DNA of 64,000 nt. It comes from Mycobacterium sp. 050128 (GTDB taxonomy: Bacteria; Actinomycetota; Actinomycetes; Mycobacteriales; Mycobacteriaceae). The notes under the pieces were generated by a model. The model made no database searches. It saw only the letters and a program-made list of their open reading frames with translations, and was not told the DNA's origin. Of this stretch, positions 26,252-36,933 are shown piece by piece. Both the position numbers and the translations under genes were made by a program. The stretch's first letter is position 1; every line of letters begins with the position of its first letter. The stretch is from positions 930,001 through 994,000 of the forward strand of contig NZ_JAZGLW010000001.1 in NCBI RefSeq assembly GCF_036409155.1, written 5' to 3'.

Positions 26252-29170
26252 GTGACCACGCAAACGATCATCAGATTGGTGTTGGGGCTGGGCCTGACCG
26301 CGATCGTGGCGTTCTTCGCACTCAAACGCGTCTGGTGGCTGTACCGGCTGGTCATGTCCGGACAGCCGGTGAGCGGTCGCACCAACGACATCGGCACCCG
26401 CATCTGGACGCAGATCGCCGAGGTATTCGGTCAGCGCAAGCTGCTGAAGTGGTCGATCCCCGGCCTTGCGCACTTCTTCACTATGTGGGGCTTCTTCATC
26501 CTCATCACGGTGTACATCGAGGCATACGGCACTCTGTTCCAACCCAACTTCCATATCCCGATCGTCGGCCGCTGGGATGCACTGGGTTTCTTGCAGGACT
26601 TCATTGCGCTCGCCGTGCTGGCCGGCATCATCACGTTCGCGATCATCCGATTGCGCAGTGAGCCAAAGGAACACGGCCGTTCGTCACGGTTCTACGGCTC
26701 CCACACCGGCGGCGCTTGGCTGATTCTGTTCATGATCGCGCTGGTCATCATCAGCTTCGCGATCTTCCGCGGCTCCTCTGTCGTCACCGGCAACTTCCCG
26801 TACGGCCGAGGTGCGTTCTTCTCGCACGCCATGGGCGCACTCATGCAACCGCTGGGCGTGACTGCTAACGAATGGATCGAGACCTTCGCTCTGCTGGCTC
26901 ACATCGCGGTGGCGCTGTTCTTCTTGATCATCGTGCTGCACTCCAAGCACCTGCACATCTTCCTGGCGCCAATCAACGTCACCTTCAAGCGCCTGCCCGA
27001 CGGCCTCGGTCCGCTGCTGCCGATGGAATCCGGCGGCAAGCCGATCAACTTCGAAGATCCAGGCGAGGACGACGTTTTCGGTCGCGGCAAGATCGAGGAC
27101 TTCACTTGGAAGGCGAACCTCGACTTCGCCACCTGTACCGAGTGTGGGCGCTGCCAGTCGCAGTGCCCCGCCTGGAATACCGGAAAGCCGTTGTCGCCCA
27201 AGCTCGTCATCATGGACCTGCGCGATCACTGGATGGCCAAGGCGCCCTACATCCTGGGCGAGAAGACCGCCGAGCCGCTGGAGGGTCTGGACCTCGAGAC
27301 GGTCGAAGAAGAAGGCCACCACGTTCCGGAGTCCGGCTTCGGCCGCGTTCCCGGCCACGGACCCGAGCAGGTGGCGCGCCCGCTGGTCGGCACTGCCGAG
27401 CAGGGCGGTGTGATCGATCCCGACGTGCTGTGGTCGTGCGTGTCCTGTGGCGCCTGCGTCGAACAGTGCCCGGTGGACATCGAGCACGTGGATCACATCA
27501 TCGACATGCGCCGCTACCAGGTGATGATGGAGTCGGAGTTCCCGTCCGAGCTGTCGGTGCTGTTCAAGAACCTCGAGACCAAGGGCAACCCGTGGGGCCA
27601 GAATGCCGGTGACCGGACCAACTGGATCGACGAGGTCGACTTCGACGTCCCGGTCTACGGCGAGGACGTCGAAAGCTTTGACGGCTACGAGTACCTGTTC
27701 TGGGTGGGCTGCGCCGGCGCCTACGACGACAAGGCCAAGAAGACCACCAAGGCCGTCGCCGAGCTGCTGGCCATCGCCGGGGTGAAGTTCATGGTGCTGG
27801 GCACCGGGGAGACCTGCAACGGTGACTCCGCGCGCCGGTCCGGCAACGAATTCCTGTTCCAGCAGCTGGCCGCGCAGGCCGTCGAGACGCTGGACGGGGT
27901 CTTCGAGGGCGTGGAAACCGTCGACCGCAAGATCGTGGTCACCTGCCCGCACTGCTTCAACACAATCGGCAGGGAATACCGCCAGCTGGGCGCGAACTAC
28001 AGCGTGCTGCACCACACCCAGCTGCTGAACCGCTTGGTGCGCGACAAGAAGCTGGTGCCCGTAACGCCTGTCTCGCAAGACATTACGTATCACGACCCTT
28101 GCTACCTGGGCCGCCACAACAAGGTGTACGAGGCGCCGCGTGAGCTGATCGGCTTCGCCGGGGCGAACCTCACCGAGATGCCGCGGAACTCCGACCGCAG
28201 TTTCTGCTGCGGCGCCGGCGGTGCGCGCATGTGGATGGAAGAGCACATCGGCAAGCGCATCAACCACGAGCGCGTCGACGAAGCGCTGGCCACCAACGCC
28301 GCGACGATCGCGACCGGGTGCCCGTTCTGCCGCGTGATGGTCACCGACGGTGTCAACGACCGGCAGGAAGAGGCCGGCCGCAGCGGGGTCGAAGTGCTCG
28401 ACGTGGCGCAGATCCTGCTGGCGTCGCTCGAGTACGACAAGGCGACGCTGCCGGAGAAGGGCACGGCCGCAAGGGAAGCTACGGAAAAGGCCGGCGAGCG
28501 GGCCGCGAAGGCCGAGCCCAAGGCCGCTGCCCCCGCCGCCACGGCACCGGCGGAGGAGGCGCCCGCGAAGACTGCGGAGCCCGCGGCCGCCGAGCCCGAG
28601 CAGCCCGCCAAGTCCGCAGCGCCGGCGAAGGGGCTGGGTATCGCCGGCGGTGCCAAGCGCCCCGGTGCCAAGAAGGCCGCGGCCCCGGCAGCAAAAGCAC
28701 CGGCCGCCGCGGCCGAGGAAAAGACGGAAGCCAAGACGGAAGCCGCGCCCGCCAAGGGCCTGGGCATGGCCGCCGGCGCCAGAAAGCCGGGCGCCAAGAA
28801 AGCTGCCCCAGCCGCCGCGGCACCAGCGGCCGAAGCCACGCCGGAGAGCACGGAGGCCGCCGAACCGAAGGCCGAGGACACGACCGACGCCACCGAGGCT
28901 GCGGAACCCAAGGCGCCGGCCGCGCCCGTCAAGGGCCTGGGCATCGCCGCAGGGGCCAAGCGTCCGGGCGCCAAGAAGACCGCGGCGTCGGCGGCCCCAG
29001 CCGCCGAAGCGAAGGCAGAGGCACCCGCGCCCGTCGAGCAAAAGTCCGAGGCCAAACCCGAGCCGAAACCGGAGCCGTCCGACGACACCAACGGTGACGC
29101 GGCGCCCACAGCAGCCCCTGTTAAGGGGCTCGGCATCGCACGCGGGGCCCGCCCCCCGGGGAAGCGCTGA
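26252..29170 (+). CDS. Membrane-bound Fe-S oxidoreductase (HdrD/GlpC-like) with repetitive tail
   Basis: 972 residues from GTG 26252, orthologous by context to Rv0338c. About six membrane helices span the first ~240 residues, then two [4Fe-4S] motifs (CTECGRCQSQCPAWNTGKP and CVSCGACVEQCPVDIEH), then two CCG domains (DPCYLGRHN ... FCCGAGG; CNGDSARRSGNEF ... CPHCFNT). Such proteins move electrons between a quinone and a soluble partner. The C-terminal ~240 residues are Ala/Pro/Lys/Glu-rich with four copies of KGLGIAxGAKRPGAKK-type motif, probably exposed in the cytoplasm. A degenerate iron-box-like sequence lies at 26146-26160 upstream. Confidence 0.93.
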   Translation: MTTQTIIRLVLGLGLTAIVAFFALKRVWWLYRLVMSGQPVSGRTNDIGTRIWTQIAEVFGQRKLLKWSIPGLAHFFTMWGFFILITVYIEAYGTLFQPNFHIPIVGRWDALGFLQDFIALAVLAGIITFAIIRLRSEPKEHGRSSRFYGSHTGGAWLILFMIALVIISFAIFRGSSVVTGNFPYGRGAFFSHAMGALMQPLGVTANEWIETFALLAHIAVALFFLIIVLHSKHLHIFLAPINVTFKRLPDGLGPLLPMESGGKPINFEDPGEDDVFGRGKIEDFTWKANLDFATCTECGRCQSQCPAWNTGKPLSPKLVIMDLRDHWMAKAPYILGEKTAEPLEGLDLETVEEEGHHVPESGFGRVPGHGPEQVARPLVGTAEQGGVIDPDVLWSCVSCGACVEQCPVDIEHVDHIIDMRRYQVMMESEFPSELSVLFKNLETKGNPWGQNAGDRTNWIDEVDFDVPVYGEDVESFDGYEYLFWVGCAGAYDDKAKKTTKAVAELLAIAGVKFMVLGTGETCNGDSARRSGNEFLFQQLAAQAVETLDGVFEGVETVDRKIVVTCPHCFNTIGREYRQLGANYSVLHHTQLLNRLVRDKKLVPVTPVSQDITYHDPCYLGRHNKVYEAPRELIGFAGANLTEMPRNSDRSFCCGAGGARMWMEEHIGKRINHERVDEALATNAATIATGCPFCRVMVTDGVNDRQEEAGRSGVEVLDVAQILLASLEYDKATLPEKGTAAREATEKAGERAAKAEPKAAAPAATAPAEEAPAKTAEPAAAEPEQPAKSAAPAKGLGIAGGAKRPGAKKAAAPAAKAPAAAAEEKTEAKTEAAPAKGLGMAAGARKPGAKKAAPAAAAPAAEATPESTEAAEPKAEDTTDATEAAEPKAPAAPVKGLGIAAGAKRPGAKKTAASAAPAAEAKAEAPAPVEQKSEAKPEPKPEPSDDTNGDAAPTAAPVKGLGIARGARPPGKR

Positions 29171-29227
29171 TCACAGATTGGCCTCTATCAGCAAAAATCG
29201 GTAGACGGCGATGGCACCATTGGTGAT

Positions 29228-30490
29228 GTGACCACTCACCAGGTGCCCGTGCACAGCCCCGGCCACCACCGGCAGCGGACCTTCGCGCAGTCGTCCAAGC
29301 TTCAGGACGTTCTGTACGAAATCCGCGGCCCGGTGCACCAGCACGCTGCGCGGCTCGAGGCCGAGGGCCACCGCATCCTCAAGCTCAACATCGGCAACCC
29401 GGCGCCATTCGGCTTCGACGCGCCCGACGTGATCATGCGCGACATGATCCAGGCGCTGCCCTACGCGCAGGGCTACTCGGATTCGCAGGGCATCCTGCCG
29501 GCCCGGCGCGCGGTGGTCACCCGCTATGAGCTGGTCGACGGCTTCCCGCGTTTCGACGTAGACGACGTCTTCCTGGGCAACGGGTGCTCCGAGCTGATCA
29601 CGATGACGCTGCAAGCCCTGCTCGACAACGGCGATCAGGTGCTGATTCCGTCCCCCGACTACCCGTTGTGGACGGCGTCGACATCCCTGGCGGGCGGCAC
29701 GCCGGTGCACTACCTGTGCGACGAGACCCAGGGCTGGCAGCCCGACATCGCCGACATGGAGTCGAAGATCACCGAGCGCACGAAAGCGCTGGTTGTGATC
29801 AATCCGAACAACCCCACCGGCGCCGTGTACAGCCGTGAAATCCTCACCCAGATCGTCGAGCTGGCACGCAAGCACCAGCTGCTGCTGCTGGCCGACGAGA
29901 TCTACGACAAGATCCTCTACGGCGACGCCAAGCACATCAGCCTGGCCACGCTCGCGCCGGACCTGCTGTGCCTGACCTTCAACGGTCTGTCGAAGGCCTA
30001 CCGGGTGGCCGGGTACCGGGCCGGCTGGCTGGCGATCACCGGGCCCAAGGACCACGCCGGCAGCTTCATCGAGGGAATCAGCCTGCTGGCCAACATGCGG
30101 CTGTGCCCGAACGTGCCTGCCCAGCATGCGATCCAGGTCGCCCTCGGCGGTCACCAGAGCATCGACGACCTGGTGCTGCCCGGCGGCCGGCTGCTCGAGC
30201 AACGTGACGTCGCATGGACCAAGCTCAACCAGATTCCCGGGGTGTCCTGTGTCAAGCCGGATGGCGCGTTGTACGCGTTTCCGCGGCTGGACCCCGAGGT
30301 CTACGACATCGAGGACGACGAACAGCTGGTCCTCGACCTGCTGTTGCAAGAGAAGATCCTGGTAGGCCAGGGCACCGGCTTCAACTGGCCGGCCCCCGAT
30401 CACCTGCGCATCGTGACCCTGCCGTGGGCACGTGATCTGTCGGCGGCGATCGAACGGCTGGGCAACTTCCTGACCGCCTATCGGCAGTAA
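29228..30490 (+). CDS. aspC: Class I PLP aminotransferase (AspC/AlaA-like)
   Basis: 420-residue fold-type I aminotransferase. PLP lysine in FNGLSKAYRVAG, substrate/PLP contacts in INPNNPTGAVYS, DEIYDKILY and GYRAGWLAI. The family (E. coli AlaA) converts pyruvate and glutamate to alanine; the mycobacterial orthologue is traditionally annotated aspC (Rv0337c). GTG 29228 was chosen. It follows the Fe-S oxidoreductase by 57 bp, the same strand and order as in M. tuberculosis, and precedes the YibE/F-like gene by 12 bp, suggesting cotranscription. Confidence 0.93.
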   Translation: MTTHQVPVHSPGHHRQRTFAQSSKLQDVLYEIRGPVHQHAARLEAEGHRILKLNIGNPAPFGFDAPDVIMRDMIQALPYAQGYSDSQGILPARRAVVTRYELVDGFPRFDVDDVFLGNGCSELITMTLQALLDNGDQVLIPSPDYPLWTASTSLAGGTPVHYLCDETQGWQPDIADMESKITERTKALVVINPNNPTGAVYSREILTQIVELARKHQLLLLADEIYDKILYGDAKHISLATLAPDLLCLTFNGLSKAYRVAGYRAGWLAITGPKDHAGSFIEGISLLANMRLCPNVPAQHAIQVALGGHQSIDDLVLPGGRLLEQRDVAWTKLNQIPGVSCVKPDGALYAFPRLDPEVYDIEDDEQLVLDLLLQEKILVGQGTGFNWPAPDHLRIVTLPWARDLSAAIERLGNFLTAYRQ

Positions 30491-31733
30491 GCCGCCTCTA
30501 CGGTGGAGCGGGTGACCCATTCGCACTCGCACAACCTGTCGTCAGGACCGTCCCCGCTGGGACCGCTGCCCGCCAAAATCGTCGTGGGGCTGTTGGTCGC
30601 GATCGGGATAGCCGTGATTGCCGGTGCGGTGTTGTTGTGGCCGAGCCGCCAACATGTCGACATCCCGATGCCGTTTCAGAGCGCGACCGGCGGGGCGGTA
30701 ACCACCGAGCGCGCGCATGTGCTGTCCAGCGGGCTGGCCGACTGCGGCAGCCCATCGGCCAGTCAGGTGCTCACCACGGCTCCGCAGCCGGGGACGCCGG
30801 GCGCGGGACGATGCGTAGAGACCTTGGTCGCAATCGACTCGGGGCCGAATGCCGGCGCGAAAACCCTGTTGGAGTTCTCGCCCGGTCCCGGCCAGCCGCA
30901 ATTCAAAGCGGACGACCACATCCGGGTGGTGCGCCAGGTCGACCCGCAAGGCGCCACCACGTACGCGTTCTACGACTTCGAGCGCGGCTGGTCGCTGGTG
31001 GGGCTGGCCCTGGCCTTCGCATTGGTCATCGTCGCGGTCGCGCGCTGGCGCGGGTTGCTGGCGCTGGTCGGTATCGTGGTCGCGTTTCTGGTGCTGGTGG
31101 TCTTCTTGCTGCCGGCGCTGCGTGACGGCGCGCCCGCGGTTCCGGTGGCCCTGGTGGCGTCGGCGGCGATCCTGTACGTGGTCATCTACCTCGCCCACGG
31201 AGTCAGCCTGCGCACCAGCGCCGCCCTGCTCGGCACTTTGTCGGCGTTGCTGTTGTCCGCCGGATTATCCTGGGGGGCAATCGAATTAGCGCATTTGACC
31301 GGGCTGTCGGATGAACAGAATTCGGCGGTCAGCGCGTATCTGGGCAGTGTGTCGATCAGTGGGCTGCTGCTCGCCGGATTCATCATCGGCTCGCTGGGTG
31401 TGCTCAACGATGTGACGGTGACGCAGGCGTCGACCGTCTTCGAGCTCGCCCATGTCGGCGGCAACACCTCGCGGCGGACGATCTTCCTGAGCGCAATTCG
31501 GGTGGGGCGCGATCACATTGCCAGCACCGTCTACACGCTGGTGCTGGCGTACGCCGGCAGCTCGCTGCCGCTGCTGTTGCTCTTCAGCGTCGCAAATCGA
31601 TCGCTGAGCGACGTGTTGATCAGCGAGAGCGTGGCCATCGAACTCGTGCGCTCCGCGGTGGGCGGAATTGCGCTCGCGCTGTCGGTGCCGTTGACCACGG
31701 CGATTGCCGCCGTGCTGGCCAAACCGGGCGAGC

Positions 31734-32600
<867 letters not shown>

Positions 32601-32617
32601 GTAGTGGCTCCTAAGTC

Positions 32618-32968
32618 CTAGGTGACGAGGTCGGCCTGGGTGAGTTCGGTGGCGGCCAGCGCCGACGCTAAGTCCTGATGACGGAACACCGACGTGACCT
32701 GGTCGTGGACAACGCGGAACGCCAACGCGCCGGGAGCGCCGCCCGCTTGTTCGGCGACCACGACGCCGTCGTGCACGTACATCTTGCCGAGTTCGGTGGT
32801 CGCGGGGTTGGAGGAGGCCCAGGTGCGCAGCGCTTCATGGCCCTGCGCTGCTCCGTGCGCGTCACCCAGGTCGATGTCGTCGCTGGATAGGGCCGCCAAG
32901 GTCTCGATGTCCGCGCTGACGAGAGCGTCGTGCCAAGCCAGCACGGTGGCAATCTCGGATGTGGTCAT
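32618..32968 (-). CDS. SnoaL/NTF2-like small protein
   Basis: 116 residues with the cone-shaped NTF2 fold pattern: N-terminal helix ([20 protein letters not shown]), a short acidic loop, then strands ([33 protein letters not shown]). No catalytic set recognised, so enzyme or binding protein is open. It lies between the maleylpyruvate-isomerase-like gene and rmlA on the same strand (17 bp before rmlA), probably cotranscribed. Confidence 0.72.
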   Translation of the reverse strand: MTTSEIATVLAWHDALVSADIETLAALSSDDIDLGDAHGAAQGHEALRTWASSNPATTELGKMYVHDGVVVAEQAGGAPGALAFRVVHDQVTSVFRHQDLASALAATELTQADLVT

Positions 32969-33020
32969 GGACTAAAAATTACCGTGTACCACTTCTCAGC
33001 ACGTCGTTTCCCCGACGTTG

Positions 33021-33776
33021 CTAGAGAGGCGTGCGCTGCAGCCAGGTTTGCCAGACGACGTCGTCGCCGAACATCTCGATACCGGTGTCGCCGAGCTGAG
33101 TTCGACGCGCCATCGCCAGCAACAAGTCGGTGGCACCACCGCGTAGCGCCGCACTGCCCTTGCCGTGCTCGTGTGACCAGACGACGCCGCCGTCCGCGAC
33201 GCTGATCGTCCATTCACCGGCTTCGCCCAGCCCGGGGTCGGTCGCGTGCAGGTGCAGGGTGTGGCCCTCTTCGAGCGGCAGCGGGGCGCCATTGCTGCCG
33301 GCCTGGACCGCGATGCGCTCGAGGAACTCGGTGATCCCGTCGGCCGCGACGGCGGGATCGAGGGTGAATTCGCGCCCGAGCGCGATGGCCGCGTCGGCGC
33401 GATGTACCGACGTCTCGTGCAGTCGGCGTCGGATCCACCAATTCGCTGGGCGCTCACCGAGAAAGGTCCATACCGGTGTCTGGACGCCGGACAGCTCGAC
33501 GGCGTCGAGCAGGCGTTGGGCTCCGCCGTGCAACCAGGAGATCGCGTCGGCGGGATCCGGTGGCGGCTTGCCGCCTTCGACACTGCGGACGTCGGGCGGC
33601 TGGTCGAGTCGTTCGCGCACGATTTGGGCCGCCCAGCGATCGCCGCGGCCGACATGGCGGAACAGCTGCTTAAGGCTCCACTCCGAACAGGTCGGCACCG
33701 GCAGCGATTCGTCGACATCGCGGAAAAGCTCCGAAAAAGACCGGTTTTCGTCGACGAAGGCTGCGGCGTAGTCCAC
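33021..33776 (-). CDS. Maleylpyruvate isomerase/DinB-family protein (mycothiol-dependent type)
   Basis: 251 residues. The N-terminal four-helix DinB-like domain carries candidate metal histidines (LKQLFRHVGRGDRWAA and HETSVHRADAAIALG), and the C-terminal region is the MDMPI-C-like domain (HLHATDPGLGEAGEW). The family includes mycothiol-dependent maleylpyruvate isomerase, but most actinobacterial members have no known substrate. GTG start at 33776, 29 bp after udgA on the same strand. From memory, Rv0332 is the counterpart. Confidence 0.8.
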   Translation of the reverse strand: MDYAAAFVDENRSFSELFRDVDESLPVPTCSEWSLKQLFRHVGRGDRWAAQIVRERLDQPPDVRSVEGGKPPPDPADAISWLHGGAQRLLDAVELSGVQTPVWTFLGERPANWWIRRRLHETSVHRADAAIALGREFTLDPAVAADGITEFLERIAVQAGSNGAPLPLEEGHTLHLHATDPGLGEAGEWTISVADGGVVWSHEHGKGSAALRGGATDLLLAMARRTQLGDTGIEMFGDDVVWQTWLQRTPL

Positions 33777-33805
33777 GCGATCAGGCTACTCGCCAAGGGT
33801 GCGAT

Positions 33806-35131
33806 CTAGGGACGTCGCGCCCCGAGCCGGAACACCTTCCAGCCCGCCTGCGTCCAGCGCTCGACGTCCAGGCAGTTGCGGCCGTCGACCACGACGCGGG
33901 CCCGCACCCGGTCGGCGAGGTCGTCCGGGTCTAGATCGGTGAATTCCTGCCACTCGGTCAGCACCAGGACCGCGTCCGCGCCCTCGCAGGCCTCGGTCAC
34001 CGACACCGCGTAGTTCAGCGTCGGGAACAGGCGGCGCGCGTTTTCCAGGGCTTTCGGGTCGTAGACGTTGACCGCGGCCCCGTTGAGCTGCAGCTGACCG
34101 GCGACGTTGAGCGCCGGTGAGTCCCGGACATCGTCGGACTCGGGCTTGAAAGCCGCTCCGAGCACGGCGATGTTGGCGCCCAGCAGCGAACCGCGGCACG
34201 CCGCGGTGGCCAGCTCAACCATCTTGGTGCGCCGGCGCATGTTGATGCTGTCCACCTCGCGCAGGAACGTCAGCGCCTGGTTGGCGCCCAGCTCACCGGC
34301 GCGGGCCATGAAAGCTCGAATGTCCTTGGGCAGGCAGCCACCGCCAAAACCCAAGCCCGCGTTCAGGAATTTACGCCCGATGCGGGAGTCGTACCCGAGC
34401 GCATCGGCGAGCAGCGTAACGTCGGCCCCCGCGGCCTCACAGACCTCGGAGACTGCGTTGATGAACGAGATCTTGGTCGCGAGAAAGGCATTGGCTGAAA
34501 CCTTAACCAATTCCGCTGTCTGCAAATCGGTTACGAGGAAAGGCACACCGGCGGCGAGGATTGGTGCGTACAACTCGCGGATGACGATCTCTGAACGCAA
34601 CGAATCCTGTTGGATACCAAGCACAATGCGGTCCGGCTCTAAGGTGTCATGCACCGCGTGTCCCTCACGCAGGAACTCCGGATTCCATGCGATTTCGACG
34701 TCGACCCCCGCGGGCGCCAGCGCAGCGGCGCGCACGCCGAGCTCGGCCGCAGTGCCCACTGGCACAGTCGATTTGCCGACCAGGACGGCCGGCCTGGTCA
34801 GTCGGGGTACGAGGTTGTCGATGACGGCGTTGACGTGGCTGAGGTCGGCGCCGTACTCGCCCTTCTTTTGCGGCGTACCGACGCCCAGGAAGTGCACGTC
34901 GGCGAATTCGGCCGCCAAGTCGTAGTCGGTGGTGAATCGTAATCTGCCGGTAGCCAGGTTGTCGGTCAACAACTCTCGGAGACCGGGCTCGTAGAAGGGG
35001 ATGTCACCCGCGGCGAGCTTGGCGACCTTACCTGGGTCGATATCAACCCCGACGACCTCGTGTCCCAGCACAGCCATGCCGACTGCGTGCGTAGCACCCA
35101 GATATCCAGTGCCGAAGACGGTGCATCGCAT
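33806..35131 (-). CDS. udgA: UDP-glucose 6-dehydrogenase UdgA
   Basis: Oxidises UDP-glucose to UDP-glucuronate with two NAD+. 441 residues from ATG 35131 (MRCTVFGTGYLGATHAVGM, Rossmann loop at ~6-12); the catalytic cysteine lies in GLGFGGGCLPKDIRAF, with substrate residues in AWNPEFLREGHAVHDTLEPD and ANAFLATKISFINAV. The longer frame to 35191 is not supported by homology. Head of a minus-strand run with the MDMPI-like, SnoaL-like and rmlA genes, all nucleotide-sugar or envelope related except the two small ones. Confidence 0.96.
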   Translation of the reverse strand: MRCTVFGTGYLGATHAVGMAVLGHEVVGVDIDPGKVAKLAAGDIPFYEPGLRELLTDNLATGRLRFTTDYDLAAEFADVHFLGVGTPQKKGEYGADLSHVNAVIDNLVPRLTRPAVLVGKSTVPVGTAAELGVRAAALAPAGVDVEIAWNPEFLREGHAVHDTLEPDRIVLGIQQDSLRSEIVIRELYAPILAAGVPFLVTDLQTAELVKVSANAFLATKISFINAVSEVCEAAGADVTLLADALGYDSRIGRKFLNAGLGFGGGCLPKDIRAFMARAGELGANQALTFLREVDSINMRRRTKMVELATAACRGSLLGANIAVLGAAFKPESDDVRDSPALNVAGQLQLNGAAVNVYDPKALENARRLFPTLNYAVSVTEACEGADAVLVLTEWQEFTDLDPDDLADRVRARVVVDGRNCLDVERWTQAGWKVFRLGARRP

Positions 35132-35220
35132 ACCACCGTGTGTAGGTGGCCGCGATGAGCTAACTGCATCGCTGTGTTGAGCGGGAGGCAAACGGGAGGT
35201 GACAGCTGGCTCTCGGAGAC

Positions 35221-36780
35221 CTAATGGCGGCCAAACCCGCCGTGTCCGCCGCCGAAACCACCATGACCGCCGCCACCACCACCGGGGAAGCCGGGAAGGC
35301 CGCCGCCACCGTGACCGCCGCCGCCGGGGAAGTCCCCGCCATGGCCGCCGCCGGGGAAGCCACCAACGCCGGGACCTTGGTTACCGGGGAAGCCACCACC
35401 GCCGCGGCCTTGGTTGCCCGGGAACCCACCACCGCCGGGCCCAATCGGCACGCCGGGCACACCGATAACCGGAGGTATCGGCAACGGGATCGGGACGGGA
35501 ATCGGCGCCACGGGCGCGGGAGCCGGGGCCGCCGGCACCGGAACCGGCGCGGGTGCGTCGGGTATCGGCGCAGGTGCGTCCGGGACCTGGACCGGAACCG
35601 GCGCCGGAGCGTCGAGTATCGGGGCCGGAGCGGGCGCCTGAGGAACAGGCGCCGGAGCCCGGATCGGGGCCGCCTCGGGCGCGGGAGCCGCAGGAGCCGG
35701 TGCGGGCGCGGCGGGCGCCGGAGCCGCAGGCGCCGGTGTGGCGGGGGCGACGATGTTGTGGCTGGGAACGGGCTTCACCCCGGCCGTCGGCCGGATCGCG
35801 ACCGCCAGCGAAACAACCAGCGCCGCCACCCCGACGATGAAGATCGACGCCACCACACTGCCTACCAGCCCAAACGACCTGCGTTCCGGGTAGTCGGTTT
35901 CGTGGTAGTCGGTGAGTGAGGTGGCGGCGGTGTGCTCGCCTGTGTAGGCGTCGACATAGCTCTCGGGAACGGCGCTGTACGCCAACGCACCCTCGCCGGA
36001 GTCCGGGCTGTCGAAATAACCTGGGGCGATCGCGAAGGGGTCGATGGCACCGGTGCCGGGGTCCTGCGCGTAGGCCTGTGCAGCGGTGGACGAGGCGAAC
36101 AGCGGCGCGTGGGCCGACGCCAGGGCGGCGCCGCGAGCCAGCGCGGTGTCGGGCTCCTCGGGCATAGCCAGCGGGAGCGTCGTCGCGGCCTCCAGGGCCG
36201 GCTTGATCAGCGGAACATCGACGCCGGAGCCCACCACGAATACCGCGCCCGGACGGGTATCCAGGGTCTCAGCCTCGGACACCATCGTGGCCAGTTGTGC
36301 GACCGCCGCGTCATCGTCTTCGGGCAGGGGCTGACGATGCACATCGGCGATCGACCCGTCGGCGGTGTCGACAAGCGCCAAGGTCGCGGTGTCGGGTTCG
36401 ATGAACAGCAGCGCGGTTTGCGCGTAATTGGTTTCGTTGCCGACCGCCTGCGCCAGGGCGGCCGCGGCCAGGAAGGCCGAGACCAACATCACATTCTCGA
36501 CCTTGTGCGCGGCCAGTGCGTCGCGCAGAGCGGCCGCCTCGATGGGGTCGGTCCAAGTGACCCCGGTCGACGTCAGCTGGTAGCCGCCCTGGGCCGCACC
36601 CTCCTGGGTTCCCAGGATCGCCGAAACCACCTGATCCGCAGCGCTCGTCGTGGCCGCATCGTCGTCGGAAGCGACGTCGAAATTGTCTTCATCGACGGTG
36701 GCGCCATCGCCATTTTCGCCTTCGACCAGAACCATCCGGACTGCCGTCGGCGCCATCGACACCCCCAATACGGTGTCCAA
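35221..36780 (-). CDS. DUF7159-type membrane protein, degenerate ASKHA domain plus Pro/Gly-rich tail (copy 1)
   Basis: About 519 residues from TTG 36780, which has GGGGAGGGG just upstream and aligns with the starts of the two paralogues (xDxVLGVSxAP). The N-terminal ~270 residues recall an actin/Hsp70 fold: VLGVSMAPTAVRMVLVEGEN as strands 1-3, ALLFIEPDTATLALVDTADG at the phosphate-2 position, and FVVGSGVDVPLIKPALEAA with ALARGAALASAH at the adenosine position. The Asp and Gly residues that bind nucleotide are missing. A membrane helix (~305-330) leads to a Pro/Ala then Gly/His-rich tail. Tandem with copy 2; function unknown. From memory Rv0312 is related. Confidence 0.8.
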   Translation of the reverse strand: MDTVLGVSMAPTAVRMVLVEGENGDGATVDEDNFDVASDDDAATTSAADQVVSAILGTQEGAAQGGYQLTSTGVTWTDPIEAAALRDALAAHKVENVMLVSAFLAAAALAQAVGNETNYAQTALLFIEPDTATLALVDTADGSIADVHRQPLPEDDDAAVAQLATMVSEAETLDTRPGAVFVVGSGVDVPLIKPALEAATTLPLAMPEEPDTALARGAALASAHAPLFASSTAAQAYAQDPGTGAIDPFAIAPGYFDSPDSGEGALAYSAVPESYVDAYTGEHTAATSLTDYHETDYPERRSFGLVGSVVASIFIVGVAALVVSLAVAIRPTAGVKPVPSHNIVAPATPAPAAPAPAAPAPAPAAPAPEAAPIRAPAPVPQAPAPAPILDAPAPVPVQVPDAPAPIPDAPAPVPVPAAPAPAPVAPIPVPIPLPIPPVIGVPGVPIGPGGGGFPGNQGRGGGGFPGNQGPGVGGFPGGGHGGDFPGGGGHGGGGLPGFPGGGGGGHGGFGGGHGGFGRH

Positions 36781-36933
36781 TGCCCCTCCCCGATGTCGTT
36801 TGCTAGACAGTGCTGTGGAGGACGTCGTCATCGCAGGCTCCGGCTACCTCGAGACGGCGCGAGTCCCCACCCTGTATTCCCCTAGCGACCCGATTTTACG
36901 CACCTTTGAGCGCGGTCGCGCGGGTCGAGATGG

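Noticed and set aside
26684..29041. 785-residue open frame antisense to the Fe-S oxidoreductase
   Set aside because: The plus-strand frame has clear Fe-S and CCG motifs; the antisense frame has none and reflects GC-rich codon bias.
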